NCBI GenBank assembly: GCA_039026375.1
Contig: JBCCML010000001.1
Coordinates: forward strand, 1 to 64,000
Direction: 5' to 3'
Length of the DNA stretch: 64,000 nucleotides
Origin: Thermohalobaculum sp039026375
GTDB lineage: Bacteria > Pseudomonadota > Alphaproteobacteria > Rhodobacterales > Rhodobacteraceae
A model generated the notes under the pieces. That model saw nothing but the letters and a program-made list of their open reading frames with translations. It did not search any database and had not been told where the DNA came from. The position numbers were made by a program, and so were the translations under genes. This document shows positions 52,262-60,843 of this stretch, piece after piece; the stretch's first letter is position 1; each line of letters opens with the position of its first letter.

Positions 52262-53920
52262 ATGGAAGGGTTATTGGAATTCTGGGAGTGGTTCATTGAC
52301 GACCACCTCTACGAGTACATCGGCGCCTACATGTTCCTGGCGCTGGCGCTCACGCTGTTCACCGGCCTTCCAGTTGCCTACGCGCTTGGCGGGGTGTCAC
52401 TGATCTTCGCCTTGCTGGCCACCTGGATCGACGCGATCAGCTTCCAAGAGTACTTCAGCGCCGTGAACCGAAGTTACGGCGGGGATGGGCAATCTGGGGC
52501 GATCCAGAACCCGATATTGGTGGCCATTCCCTGTTTTGTCTTCATGGGCACGATGTTGGAGAAGTCGCGCGTAGCGGCCGACCTACTGCACATCCTGCAA
52601 ATCATGCTGAAGCGCGTGCCGGGCGGTCTGGCCCTGTCGGTCACGGCAATGGGCACGATTATGGCCGCCACCACCGGGATCATCGGCGCTTCTGTTGTCA
52701 TGATGACCTTGCTGGCCCTACCGACCATGTTGGCAAGGGGTTACTCGCCGCAGTTGGCAACGGGCACGATCGCTGCCTCAGCGACATTGGGCATTTTGAT
52801 CCCACCCTCGATCATGCTGGTCCTGATGGCCAACCTGCTGGCGGTTTCGGTCGGAAACCTCTTTATCGGTGCCATCCTGCCGGGGCTGGTGCTGTCTGGT
52901 CTCTACTTTCTCTACATCATGACGCGGGCCACGATTAATCCGTCCATCGCGCCACCCATCAAAGAAGACGAAATCGACCTGAAGCCTTCGAACAAATCCA
53001 ACATCCTGCTGTTCTTCGGCATGGTGGCGGGCTTTGTGACAGCTGCGGTGGTCCTGGACATCATTTCGCTGAATGCGATCGAGGCCCGAGCAGAGGGCGA
53101 TACCGCTACACCGCTCATCGCTCAATTCAACTGGGATCTGATGGCGTTCCTTGCGATCTTCGCCTGCTCGATGATCATCGGCCGCAAGGAGGGCAATTCG
53201 CTCTTCGGCGGAATCCTGAAGGGCTTCGTGCCGCCGGTCTTCCTGATTACGTTGGTGCTGGGGTCGATCTTCGCAGGTTGGGCCACCCCGACCGAGGCTG
53301 CCGGTGTCGGTGCCTTCGGTTCTTTGATCCTGGCCTACATGAACGGGACGCTGACCCGCTCGGTGCTGCGTGACGTCTGTCACCGCACCGGTCTGACCAC
53401 GGCAATGATCTTCTTCATCTTTGTGGGTGCGACCGCGTTCTCGACGATCTTCCGGGCCACCTACGGCGAAGAGCTGATCATTCACCTGATCGAGTGGCTG
53501 GAGTTAGATGCCTGGCCGCTGCTGTTCCTGTTGATGTTTGCGGTGTTCCTGCTGGGCTTCTTCTTCGACTTCTTGGAAATCACGCTGATCATCCTACCGG
53601 TCTTTGCGCCGGTCATCAAAGCCTTCGCGCCAGAATTTGCGCCTTGGCTGGGGCTGGAGGGGCTTCCATTCCAGAAGGTCCAGGAACAGGTGATATATTG
53701 GTTTGCGATCCTCGTGGCCGTGAACCTGCAAACCAGCTTCTTGACGCCGCCATTTGGCTTTGCGCTTTTCTATATGAAGGGCGTGGCCCCCAGCAGCGTG
53801 AAGATGCAGGAGATCTACGGCGGTATCATTCCGTTCGTTCTGCTGCAGGTCATCGGGATCCTCATCGTGCTGGAGTTCCCAAGCCTGGCGCTTTGGCTAC
53901 CTGCCCTGGCGCTGGAGTAG
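52262..53920 (+). CDS. dctM: TRAP transporter large permease (DctM family)
   Basis: Membrane channel subunit using the sodium gradient. The 552-residue protein has about 12-14 helices. Family motifs include AIPCFVFMGTMLEKSRVAADL, GIIGASVVMMTLLALPTML, and TLGILIPPSIMLVLM. GWATPTEAAGVGAFGSLIL marks the second half. It is somewhat longer than the standard ~430 residues because of an insert between residues ~225 and 300. A strong intrinsic terminator follows at 53942-53981. Confidence 0.93.
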   Translation: MEGLLEFWEWFIDDHLYEYIGAYMFLALALTLFTGLPVAYALGGVSLIFALLATWIDAISFQEYFSAVNRSYGGDGQSGAIQNPILVAIPCFVFMGTMLEKSRVAADLLHILQIMLKRVPGGLALSVTAMGTIMAATTGIIGASVVMMTLLALPTMLARGYSPQLATGTIAASATLGILIPPSIMLVLMANLLAVSVGNLFIGAILPGLVLSGLYFLYIMTRATINPSIAPPIKEDEIDLKPSNKSNILLFFGMVAGFVTAAVVLDIISLNAIEARAEGDTATPLIAQFNWDLMAFLAIFACSMIIGRKEGNSLFGGILKGFVPPVFLITLVLGSIFAGWATPTEAAGVGAFGSLILAYMNGTLTRSVLRDVCHRTGLTTAMIFFIFVGATAFSTIFRATYGEELIIHLIEWLELDAWPLLFLLMFAVFLLGFFFDFLEITLIILPVFAPVIKAFAPEFAPWLGLEGLPFQKVQEQVIYWFAILVAVNLQTSFLTPPFGFALFYMKGVAPSSVKMQEIYGGIIPFVLLQVIGILIVLEFPSLALWLPALALE

Positions 53921-53941
53921 ATCGACAAAGCCTAAAGCTCT

Positions 53942-53981
53942 TTGGCCCGCGAGAGTATTGCGCTTTCGCGGGCCAATTTTT
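53942..53981 (+). terminator. Strong intrinsic terminator of the TRAP operon
   Basis: TTGGCCCGCGA (53942-53952) pairs exactly with TCGCGGGCCAA (53966-53976), 13-base loop, followed by five T. It lies 21 bp after the dctM stop and is the cleanest long-stem terminator in the window. Confidence 0.88.
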
Positions 53982-54043
53982 GTCGTCGCGCGCGAAGATC
54001 GCTCTGTTAACGTCAAATGCCTTGACGATCGGGAAGAGAGCCG

Positions 54044-54766
54044 ATGGACGCGACAGACAAAGCTGGCCAATACCGCGAATTCAAATCTTGGGACAACGTC
54101 GGCTTTGCGGTCGAAACCCTGGAGACACGAGCCTACTTCGACGCCGAACTCGCATAGTCGGGCGTGCCGGCGGATCAGCCTCTTTCGGTGCTTGAGATCG
54201 GCTTCGGCAACGGCGAATTCGCGGCCTTTTGCAGGCGGCGCGGATATGAGTACGCGTGCACGGAAATCGATCCAGAACTGGTCGATCGCGCGGTTGAACA
54301 TGGGTTTGCCGCGCGGATCGCAACACAAGATCTCGCGCAGTCTTTCGGCGCAGAAGCCTTCGATCTGATCTGCTGTTTCGATGTACTCGAACACTTGGAA
54401 CAGCAGGAAATCATCGTGATGCTGTCAGCCTTCGCAAAGCTCCTCAGGGCCGACGGTCGCGTGATCGCGCGATTCCCCAGCGGGGACAGCCCGTTTTCGT
54501 TTGCGATGTTCAACAGTGACATCACGCATCGCACCCACATTGGCCGCGGCGCCGTATTCCAGTTCTGCATCGCTTCGGGGCTGACGGCCGCGCAGATCCG
54601 CCATCCTGTCATGCCAATCCGAGGTTTAGGCCTCCGTCGTGCCATACGCCGCGCGATGGTCTGCGCCGGGCGATGGGCGGTTCGGAACTTTGTGCGGAAG
54701 ATCTTCTTCGACAATGCGCCGCGCGTCGTCGATCCCAATATGCTTATCGTTCTGCAGCGCGCTTAA
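54044..54766 (+). pseudogene. SAM-dependent methyltransferase gene interrupted by an in-frame TAG
   Basis: From the ATG at 54044 (GAGAG upstream) 37 codons read MDATDKAGQYREFKSWDNVG and on to AYFDAELA, then TAG (54155-54157). The same frame continues directly with PLSVLEIGFGNGEFAAF (motif I of a class I methyltransferase), FDLICCFDVLEHLEQQE and the C-terminal half, to 54766. The only later start is GTG at 54164 without a ribosome site. The N-terminal part belongs to the domain (it precedes motif I as usual), so a single AAG, CAG or GAG to TAG change explains the break. The intact protein would be about 240 residues. Its stop overlaps the stop of the convergent cytochrome gene. Confidence 0.68.
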
Positions 54767-55251
54767 CCGCCCCGAACGGGCGACGGTGGCCCGGCACGCC
54801 GGATCTCCCGCAGATACTTGGCCATCATCTCCACACCGTTGAAACCCAGTTCCCCACCCTGCCCGTCGCCACGGCGAGCGCGCAGGATGGCACGGTGCGC
54901 CGGGATCGAACGGGCGAGCTCTGTGTGGAACAATTCGCGTTCGCGAAAGTCCACTGCATAGGTCTTGTCGACAAGGCTGGGGGCCGTATCGGTTCCCTCG
55001 CCATAGGTGCCGTGACAAGCAGAGCAATAGTCCCCAAACCGCAGCATACCCCCAATGGCCAGCTGGCTGAATTGCATCACCCTGGCGTGCTCCAGGTCAC
55101 GCTCCTGCATTGACAGCCGCACGTCGCTCACATCCAACGGTCGGGACGTGAACATGCTGGCAATCACCACCAGCGAGACGCAAAGCGTTGCCGAGGCTCC
55201 CACAATCATGGTTGCTCGCTTGTCCAAGGCGGCCCCCGTTTCCAAACTCAC
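54763..55251 (-). CDS. Membrane-anchored cytochrome c-type protein
   Basis: This 162-residue protein starts at GTG and has an N-terminal membrane anchor (MIVGASATLCVSLVVIASMF). A single haem-binding motif C-S-A-C-H-G lies around residue 76 in FGDYCSACHGTYGEGTDT, and no distal Met ligand is certain; LGFNGVEMMAKYLREI near the end contains a candidate. It should be an electron carrier on the periplasmic face. An ATG at 55209 would shorten it by 14 residues; neither start has a strong Shine-Dalgarno. Confidence 0.78.
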   Translation of the reverse strand: MSLETGAALDKRATMIVGASATLCVSLVVIASMFTSRPLDVSDVRLSMQERDLEHARVMQFSQLAIGGMLRFGDYCSACHGTYGEGTDTAPSLVDKTYAVDFRERELFHTELARSIPAHRAILRARRGDGQGGELGFNGVEMMAKYLREIRRAGPPSPVRGG

Positions 55252-55347
55252 CCGGGGAACAAGTTGCGCAAACTGCCTGAAAACTCCGCTTAAAGGAGTG
55301 GTTAACGCGAGGATTTTATCGAGAATTGGGGTCGCGCGATTGGGCGC

Positions 55348-57183
55348 TCAGCCCAACGCCTCGCGCTGCTCCTCAAGCTCGAGCCACTCTGTTTCAGCCG
55401 CTTCCAGCTTTGCCTGGCGTCTCGCCAGCGCGGCCGTTGCCTTGGTGAACTTATCGGGGTCGCGCGTGTAGAGATCGGGATCTGCCAGCAGCGCCTCCAG
55501 TTTGGCGATATCCATCGTCAGCGCGTCGATCTCGCTGGGCAGCGCATCCAAACGCTGTTGTTGCCGATAGCCCAATTTCTTGGCCGCAGGTGCTGTCGGT
55601 CGGTCTGGGCGCCGGTCGCCGTTCCGCCCGCTCGATGCGGCGGGGCGGCGTCCTGGTTCCGGGCGCGTTGTTGTCGTCGCGCTGGCCGCCTGACTGCGAT
55701 AGTCCGACCACCCACCAGCATAGACCGTTGCCCTGCCATCACCTGTCATCGCAATCGTCGTCGTCGCCACGCGGTCCAGGAAATCGCGGTCGTGGCTAAC
55801 CAGCAGCACCGTGCCGTCAAAGTCCGATACCAGCTCCTGCAGCAAATCCAACGTTTCGACGTCCAGATCGTTCGTGGGCTCGTCCAAGACCAGGAGGTTA
55901 GACGGTCGCGCCATGATCCGGGCCAGCAACAGCCGCGCCGTCTCACCCCCCGACAACGCTTTCACGGGGCCGCGGGCCTGGCGCTCATCGAACAGAAAAT
56001 CCTTCAGATAGGCCACAACATGACGCGGCCGGCCGCGCACCATGACCTGATCGTTCTTTCCACCGATCTCGGGGTCTTCGGTCAAAGTCTCCCACAGAGT
56101 GCGCTCCGGTGCCAACTGCGCCCGGGCCTGATCGAATATGGCAAGCTCCAGATTGGTTCCCAGCTTGACCGAGCCCGCATCCGGTGCCTCTGCTCCGATC
56201 AGCATGTTGAGCAAAGTGGTCTTGCCCGCCCCGTTCGGACCGACCATGGCGACCCGCTCGCCCCGTCCGATCTTCAGGGAGAAATCTTGGACAATCCGAC
56301 GCTGCCCGAAGGACTTGGCGATGCCGCGCGCTTCGATCACCCGTTTGCCAGAGGGGACAGAGGCCTCCAGCGCCATCGCGGCGGTGCCATGTCGCCGGAT
56401 CTGGCCCGCGCGGTCCTCCCGCAGCTTCGCAAGGTTGCGCAATCGCCCCTGATTGCGCGTCCGCCGCGCCGAGATGCCATAGACTGCCCAGTGGGCCTCC
56501 TGCGCGATCAGGCGGTCCAGCTTGTGCCGAGCTTGATCTTCCTCTTCCCACGTTTTGTCGCGCCACGCTTCGAACCCGGCAAACCCCTCGGGCGAGCGGC
56601 GGATCTCGCCGCGGTCAATCCATAGCGTGCCGCGCGACAGCCGGTTAAGGAACGCCCGATCGTGACTGATCAGGCAGATCGCCGCGCGCGTCTGGGACAG
56701 GTGCTCCTCCAGCCACTCGATCGCCTGGATATCCAGGTGATTGGTCGGCTCGTCCAGCAGCATCAGATCGGCCTCCGCCGCCAGTAAACGTGCCAGGGCA
56801 GCCCGCCGCCGCTCGCCGCCAGATGCGGTGGCGGGATCCAGGTCTGCCCGCACGTCCAGTCCGTCCATGGCAGCCTCTGCGCGCCAGCGCTCGCTGGTGT
56901 CCAGATCGGCCGCCGCATAATCGGCCAGCGTCGCATAACCGCTCAGATCCGGATCCTGCGGCAGATAGGCGACCTTGCGCCCAGGCTGGGTGAACCGTGC
57001 GCCGCCGTCCGCTTCGGTCAGGCCCGCCATCACTTTCATTAGCGTAGATTTTCCAGACCCGTTGCGCCCCACCACACAAAGCCGCGCCCCAGGTTCCACA
57101 GCCAGCGTCACGCCATCGAACAGCGGGCGCCCGCCAAAGCCCAGCGTGATGTCGGTCAGTGTCAGGATTGGAGGTTCGGCCAT
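55348..57183 (-). CDS. ABC-F family ATPase
   Basis: Cytoplasmic ATPase with two fused ABC domains and no membrane part; ABC-F proteins act on ribosomes. The 611-residue protein shows Walker A motifs VVGRNGSGKSTLMK (residues ~35-48) and MVGPNGAGKTTLLN, signature motifs ASGGERRR and LSGGETAR, and Walker B with LLDEPTNHLD and VLDEPTNDLD. The linker between domains is basic, and the C-terminus has a coiled-coil extension (KLEALLADPDLY..., residues ~545-610), so it resembles Uup. Divergent from the double-glycine peptide gene. Confidence 0.92.
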   Translation of the reverse strand: MAEPPILTLTDITLGFGGRPLFDGVTLAVEPGARLCVVGRNGSGKSTLMKVMAGLTEADGGARFTQPGRKVAYLPQDPDLSGYATLADYAAADLDTSERWRAEAAMDGLDVRADLDPATASGGERRRAALARLLAAEADLMLLDEPTNHLDIQAIEWLEEHLSQTRAAICLISHDRAFLNRLSRGTLWIDRGEIRRSPEGFAGFEAWRDKTWEEEDQARHKLDRLIAQEAHWAVYGISARRTRNQGRLRNLAKLREDRAGQIRRHGTAAMALEASVPSGKRVIEARGIAKSFGQRRIVQDFSLKIGRGERVAMVGPNGAGKTTLLNMLIGAEAPDAGSVKLGTNLELAIFDQARAQLAPERTLWETLTEDPEIGGKNDQVMVRGRPRHVVAYLKDFLFDERQARGPVKALSGGETARLLLARIMARPSNLLVLDEPTNDLDVETLDLLQELVSDFDGTVLLVSHDRDFLDRVATTTIAMTGDGRATVYAGGWSDYRSQAASATTTTRPEPGRRPAASSGRNGDRRPDRPTAPAAKKLGYRQQQRLDALPSEIDALTMDIAKLEALLADPDLYTRDPDKFTKATAALARRQAKLEAAETEWLELEEQREALG

Positions 57184-57219
57184 GGCGGGTGAATGCCCGG
57201 GTGGCTTTACCTCGTCAAC

Positions 57220-57237
57220 CTGTAGCGAACGCTACAG
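57220..57237. promoter_or_regulatory. Perfect palindrome upstream of the double-glycine peptide gene
   Basis: CTGTAGCG-AA-CGCTACAG is an 8-bp inverted repeat with a two-base centre at 57228-57229. A TATTTA -10-like element at 57258-57263 would put the start near 57270, so the palindrome centre is about 41-42 bp upstream, where class II activators such as LuxR-type regulators bind. The outer bases CTGTA...TACAG resemble a lux-type box, but the spacing is two bases longer. It also lies 36 bp before the divergent ABC-F start. Confidence 0.55.
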
Positions 57238-57297
57238 AGAATCGCGGGCGAGCTGGTTATTTAAATATCAGTTTGAAACTCAAGAATGGAGAATACG

Positions 57298-57543
57298 ATG
57301 AACGATCAAGCAACCGAACTGACAGATGCCGAACTGAACGATGCGGCCGGCGGTCAAACCCGCGAGCACATTCTGCTGTCCCGGCAGGTGGGCCTCCCCG
57401 CCGCACAAACGGCGAACAGTGGCAACGACTGGGGACATCCCATCGTTCCAACCGGGCAGAAACGCGATTGGGGCCATCCCCCCGACCCAGGCGCAGCGGC
57501 CTATGAACCCAAGTCGCTGATCATCTTGAAACCGGTCAGCTGA
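57298..57543 (+). CDS. Putative secreted peptide precursor with a double-glycine leader (RiPP/bacteriocin-like)
   Basis: This 81-residue product starts MNDQATELTDAELNDAAGG. The segment T-E-L-T-D-A-E-L-N-D-A-A-G-G (residues 6-19) fits the double-glycine leader consensus (LxxxELxxxxGG) cut by C39 peptidase-type ABC exporters. The 62-residue core has the motif D-W-G-H-P twice (44-48 and 57-61), each preceded by a polar stretch, contains no cysteine, and ends SLIILKPVS. GGAGA lies before the ATG at 57298; an upstream Met would add four residues. No modification enzyme or exporter is recognised within 5 kb, but a PLP aminotransferase follows. A role as a bacteriocin, signal or other secreted peptide is inferred from the leader alone. 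Confidence 0.65.
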   Translation: MNDQATELTDAELNDAAGGQTREHILLSRQVGLPAAQTANSGNDWGHPIVPTGQKRDWGHPPDPGAAAYEPKSLIILKPVS

Positions 57544-57565
57544 ACTGATCGATCAGCACGCTCTT

Positions 57566-57612
57566 CCCCCGGACAGCCCTTGGCCCTAAGCAAAGGCCAG
57601 AGCATCCGGGGG
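57566..57612 (+). promoter_or_regulatory. Hairpin that buries the Shine-Dalgarno of the aminotransferase gene
   Basis: CCCCCGGA (57566-57573) pairs perfectly with TCCGGGGG (57605-57612), and an inner TGGCC/GGCCA stem (57581-57585 with 57595-57599) stacks below the loop. The right arm contains the GGGGGA ribosome site of the ATG at 57617. A 12-bp palindrome CTGATCGATCAG (57545-57556) precedes it right after the peptide stop. Translation of the aminotransferase may depend on opening this fold. Confidence 0.5.
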
Positions 57613-57616
57613 ACCC

Positions 57617-58795
57617 ATGACGCGATTCAATCCCAACCTTGCCGCGGTCAGCGCCTCGCCGATCATGCAGGCCACTGCCTGGGTCCGGGAGACTGCGTTA
57701 CCCGAGGGCCTGCCCTTAATCGACCTTAGCCAGGCCGCCCCCGCCAGCCCCCCGCCCAAACAGATCCGCGAGCAATTGGCGCGGGCGATGCTGGAGGACG
57801 ACTCCGCGCACTTCTACGGCCGGGTATTGGGCAACGATGCGCTGCGTCAGGCGGTGGCGGACCGGACAGCGGCCCTTTACGGTGGCGCTGTCCAGGACAA
57901 TCAGGTCGCCATCACTGCGGGTTGCAATCAAGCGTTCTGCGTGGCGGTTGCCACAGCTTGCGGGCCTGGCGACGCGCTGGCCCTGCCCCATCCCTGGTAC
58001 TTTAATCACAAGATGTGGCTGGACATGGCGGGTATCCACTGCGTGCCGCTGCCGACTGGGCCCGACATGCTGCCCGATCCCGCTTCCATCGATGCGTTAC
58101 CCGACAATGTGCGCGCCATCGCCCTGGTCAGCCCCAATAACCCGACCGGCGCCGAGTACTCAGAGACGCTGCTGCAGGCGTTCTATGAACGGGCCCGCGA
58201 CAGCGGGAGGCTGTTGATCCTGGACGAGACCTACCGAGACTTTCATTCGGCCCCCGGCGCGCCGCACGGGCTGTTCACCAACACCGATTGGCCCGAGGTG
58301 CTGGCGCATCTTTACTCGTTCTCAAAAGCTTTTCGGATGACGGGGCACCGCACCGGCGCGCTGGTCACTGGCCAGGCCCGGATCGACCAGGCGGCCAAGT
58401 TTCTGGATACCGTGACGATCTCGGCCGCCCAACCAGGCCAGATCGCCGCGCTCTACGGGCTGACGCATCTGACGCAATGGGTGGAAGGCGAGAGGCACGT
58501 GTACCTGCAGCGCCGTCGTTTGCTGGAAAGTCTGATGGTGCAGCATCTGCCGAACTGGCAGCTGCACGGCGCTGGGGCCTATTTTGCCTGGATCAGCCCA
58601 CCAGGTGATGCCCCGGCTGAGCAGACGGCCCGCACGCTGTTGGCCGAACAGGCTATCCTAGCGCTGCCGGGCACGATGTTCCTGCCGGACGGAATGGAGA
58701 GTACCGCGATGCGCGTGGCCTTCGCCAATGCTGATGACCAAGGGCTGGCAGAGACGGTCAACCGGCTGGTTGCCTACGAGCGCCAACACGCCTGA
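57617..58795 (+). CDS. PLP-dependent aminotransferase, class I/II
   Basis: This 392-residue fold-type-I enzyme has the conserved Tyr/Trp pocket in LPHPWYFNHKMWLDM, the PLP Asp and Tyr in LLILDETYRDFH, the Schiff-base Lys in SFSKAFRMTGHRTGAL and the carboxylate Arg in STAMRVAFAN. Substrate is not predictable; similar proteins act on aromatic amino acids or alanine. It lies 73 bp downstream of the double-glycine peptide gene with an intervening structured leader, so the two might be one transcript. Confidence 0.87.
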   Translation: MTRFNPNLAAVSASPIMQATAWVRETALPEGLPLIDLSQAAPASPPPKQIREQLARAMLEDDSAHFYGRVLGNDALRQAVADRTAALYGGAVQDNQVAITAGCNQAFCVAVATACGPGDALALPHPWYFNHKMWLDMAGIHCVPLPTGPDMLPDPASIDALPDNVRAIALVSPNNPTGAEYSETLLQAFYERARDSGRLLILDETYRDFHSAPGAPHGLFTNTDWPEVLAHLYSFSKAFRMTGHRTGALVTGQARIDQAAKFLDTVTISAAQPGQIAALYGLTHLTQWVEGERHVYLQRRRLLESLMVQHLPNWQLHGAGAYFAWISPPGDAPAEQTARTLLAEQAILALPGTMFLPDGMESTAMRVAFANADDQGLAETVNRLVAYERQHA

Positions 58796-58920
58796 ACGCC
58801 TGAAATCAGCGCAGAAACCAGCCGTTATCACGCAAGCCTGAGCCCGAGCCGCTTGCCGCGCCTGCCGGGGGCCAGTATGAACCGGCGATCAACGCTGTCG
58901 AACCATCGGAGAGAGACCCC

Positions 58921-60831
58921 ATGCTGGATTTTATACGCCGCGGCGTGAAGTCCATTTTCGCCCAGATCCTGTTGGCGCTGTTGATTGTCAGCTTCGCGGT
59001 TTGGGGCATCGGGGATGTGTTTGGCAGTGGCAGCGCAGCCACCATCGCGACCGTGGGCAACACCAAGGTCGACGCTGACCGCTTTGCCGATGTGCTGATC
59101 CGCCAGCAACGCCTGCAATCGCAGCGCGCCCGACAACTGGTGTCGTTCGCGGACCTGCGGGCGGGCGGCGTTGACCAGCAGGTTCTGTCCAGCCTGGTAC
59201 GCGACGCGACCTATGCCGAAGAGCTTTCAACCCTGGGCATTGCGGTTCCCGGCGGCGCGATCGCCGACGCGATTGCCGCCAACGATGCATTCCGTGATCA
59301 GGCGGGTAACTTCAGCCCGTTTGCGTATCAATCCGTGATCGCCCAGCAGGGCTATTCGCCGGTCCAATACGAGCGCCTCATGGGCGCGCTGCTGGGCCAG
59401 CAGATCTTGGCCGATGCGGTCTCGCAAGGGGTTGGCACGATCCCGGGTCTGTCCGCAGCCATCGCCCGGTTTGACGGCGAACGCCGCCGCGTTGCCGCCA
59501 TCCGCCTGCCCGCGGCCGACGCTCCGGACCCGGCAGAGCCGACCGAGGACGAGCTGACCGCCTATTTGGAAGCAAACCCGGAGGCATTCCGCATTCCCGA
59601 ACGCCGTTCCGGCCAGATGCTGCTGATCTCGCCGGTTAAGCTGGCGATCGGGTTAGAGCCGACCGACGAGGAAATCGCGGCGAGCTATAATGAAAATCCC
59701 GATGCCTTCGCGGCACCAGCCAGCCGCACGGTCGAGCAGGTTGTCTTCACCGATCAGGCTGCGGCAGACGATGCGGCCGCCCGTCTGGTCTCGGGCGAGG
59801 TGAGCTTTGCCGATATCGCGGCAGAGCAGAACCTGGGCGAACAGGAAATCTCGCTTGGCCGCCTGAGCGAGGGTGAGCTGGCCCCCGCCGCTGACGCGGC
59901 CGTCTTTGCCGCTACAGCCCCCGGCGTTGTCGGGCCCGTGGACGGCCCCTTTGGCCCGATCCTGCTGAACATCACAGATGTCCGCCTTGGAGGCACACCG
60001 CCCCTCGAAGAAGTCGCCGACCAAATTCGCCTGACCATGTCCCAGGAACGCGCTCGCCGGGCGGCGTTGGATAAGATCGAGCGCATCGACGACATGCGCG
60101 CCTCGGGCGAGCCGCTGGACGCCATCGCAACAGCGACAGAATTGCCTTTGACCAGCTTCACTGGTCTGGCCCGCGATGGCTCGGTCACAGAAGGCGAAAC
60201 ACCGTTCCTGGCCGCCGATCCCCGCTTTTGGGCTGAGGTCAACCAAGCAGAACTGGGCGAAGAACGTGACATCGCCGAGATGTCAGACGGTTCCTACATC
60301 GTGGCCATGATCGGCCGGATCGATGACAGCCGCATCCCCGAACTGGACGAAGCCCGCGAGCAGGTTGTCGAGGCCTGGACCGCCGCCGAGCGGTTGGCCG
60401 CCCAGGAACAGCGCGCGCAGGAGCTGATTGGCGGGGCTGGCGGTGGTACCGATCTGCAGTCGATTGCGGTCAGCGTTCTGCAGGGGATTTCCGAACGCGC
60501 GCCCTTCACCCGCGGTGAACCGCCCCAGGACTTTGCCCCCGAGCTGACGGCGGCGATCTTTGACGCGCCGCAGGGCGGCATGGTCAGCGGCCCCAACGCT
60601 GCCGGGGATGCCGTACTGATCGTGCAGATACGAGGCGTCATCCCGATCGACGACGAACTGCTGGCCCAGCAGGTCGAGGAACTGGACGTCGCCCTGGGTG
60701 GCGCTGTGGGCCGCGACCAGCTGGAATACTATGCCCGTGCCCTCGAGCAACGGCACGGCTCGGGCATCAATACGGGCGCGGTGGACGGGGTCTTCGAACG
60801 CCTCAGCCAAACCGGCCACGGCGGCATGTGA
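58921..60831 (+). CDS. ppiD: PpiD-like periplasmic foldase / peptidyl-prolyl isomerase
   Basis: This 636-residue protein has one N-terminal membrane anchor (SIFAQILLALLIVSFAVWGI), a SurA-type chaperone region (~35-240) and a parvulin-like PPIC domain around residues 260-355 (TVEQVVFTDQAAADDAAARL; GEVSFADIAAEQNLGEQEIS; FGPILLNITDVRLG). It helps outer-membrane and periplasmic proteins leave the translocon and fold. The parvulin core is the weakly conserved PpiD kind. The trpE start is 12 bp downstream. Confidence 0.9.
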   Translation: MLDFIRRGVKSIFAQILLALLIVSFAVWGIGDVFGSGSAATIATVGNTKVDADRFADVLIRQQRLQSQRARQLVSFADLRAGGVDQQVLSSLVRDATYAEELSTLGIAVPGGAIADAIAANDAFRDQAGNFSPFAYQSVIAQQGYSPVQYERLMGALLGQQILADAVSQGVGTIPGLSAAIARFDGERRRVAAIRLPAADAPDPAEPTEDELTAYLEANPEAFRIPERRSGQMLLISPVKLAIGLEPTDEEIAASYNENPDAFAAPASRTVEQVVFTDQAAADDAAARLVSGEVSFADIAAEQNLGEQEISLGRLSEGELAPAADAAVFAATAPGVVGPVDGPFGPILLNITDVRLGGTPPLEEVADQIRLTMSQERARRAALDKIERIDDMRASGEPLDAIATATELPLTSFTGLARDGSVTEGETPFLAADPRFWAEVNQAELGEERDIAEMSDGSYIVAMIGRIDDSRIPELDEAREQVVEAWTAAERLAAQEQRAQELIGGAGGGTDLQSIAVSVLQGISERAPFTRGEPPQDFAPELTAAIFDAPQGGMVSGPNAAGDAVLIVQIRGVIPIDDELLAQQVEELDVALGGAVGRDQLEYYARALEQRHGSGINTGAVDGVFERLSQTGHGGM

Positions 60832-60843
60832 AGACACCCGACA

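Noticed and set aside
13021..54157. Stop-codon reassignment or pyrrolysine at the in-frame TAG positions
   Set aside because: One of the three interrupting stops is TAA, one gene also has a frameshift, and TAG ends normal genes in this window (for example the 49-residue protein). Decay explains the cases better.
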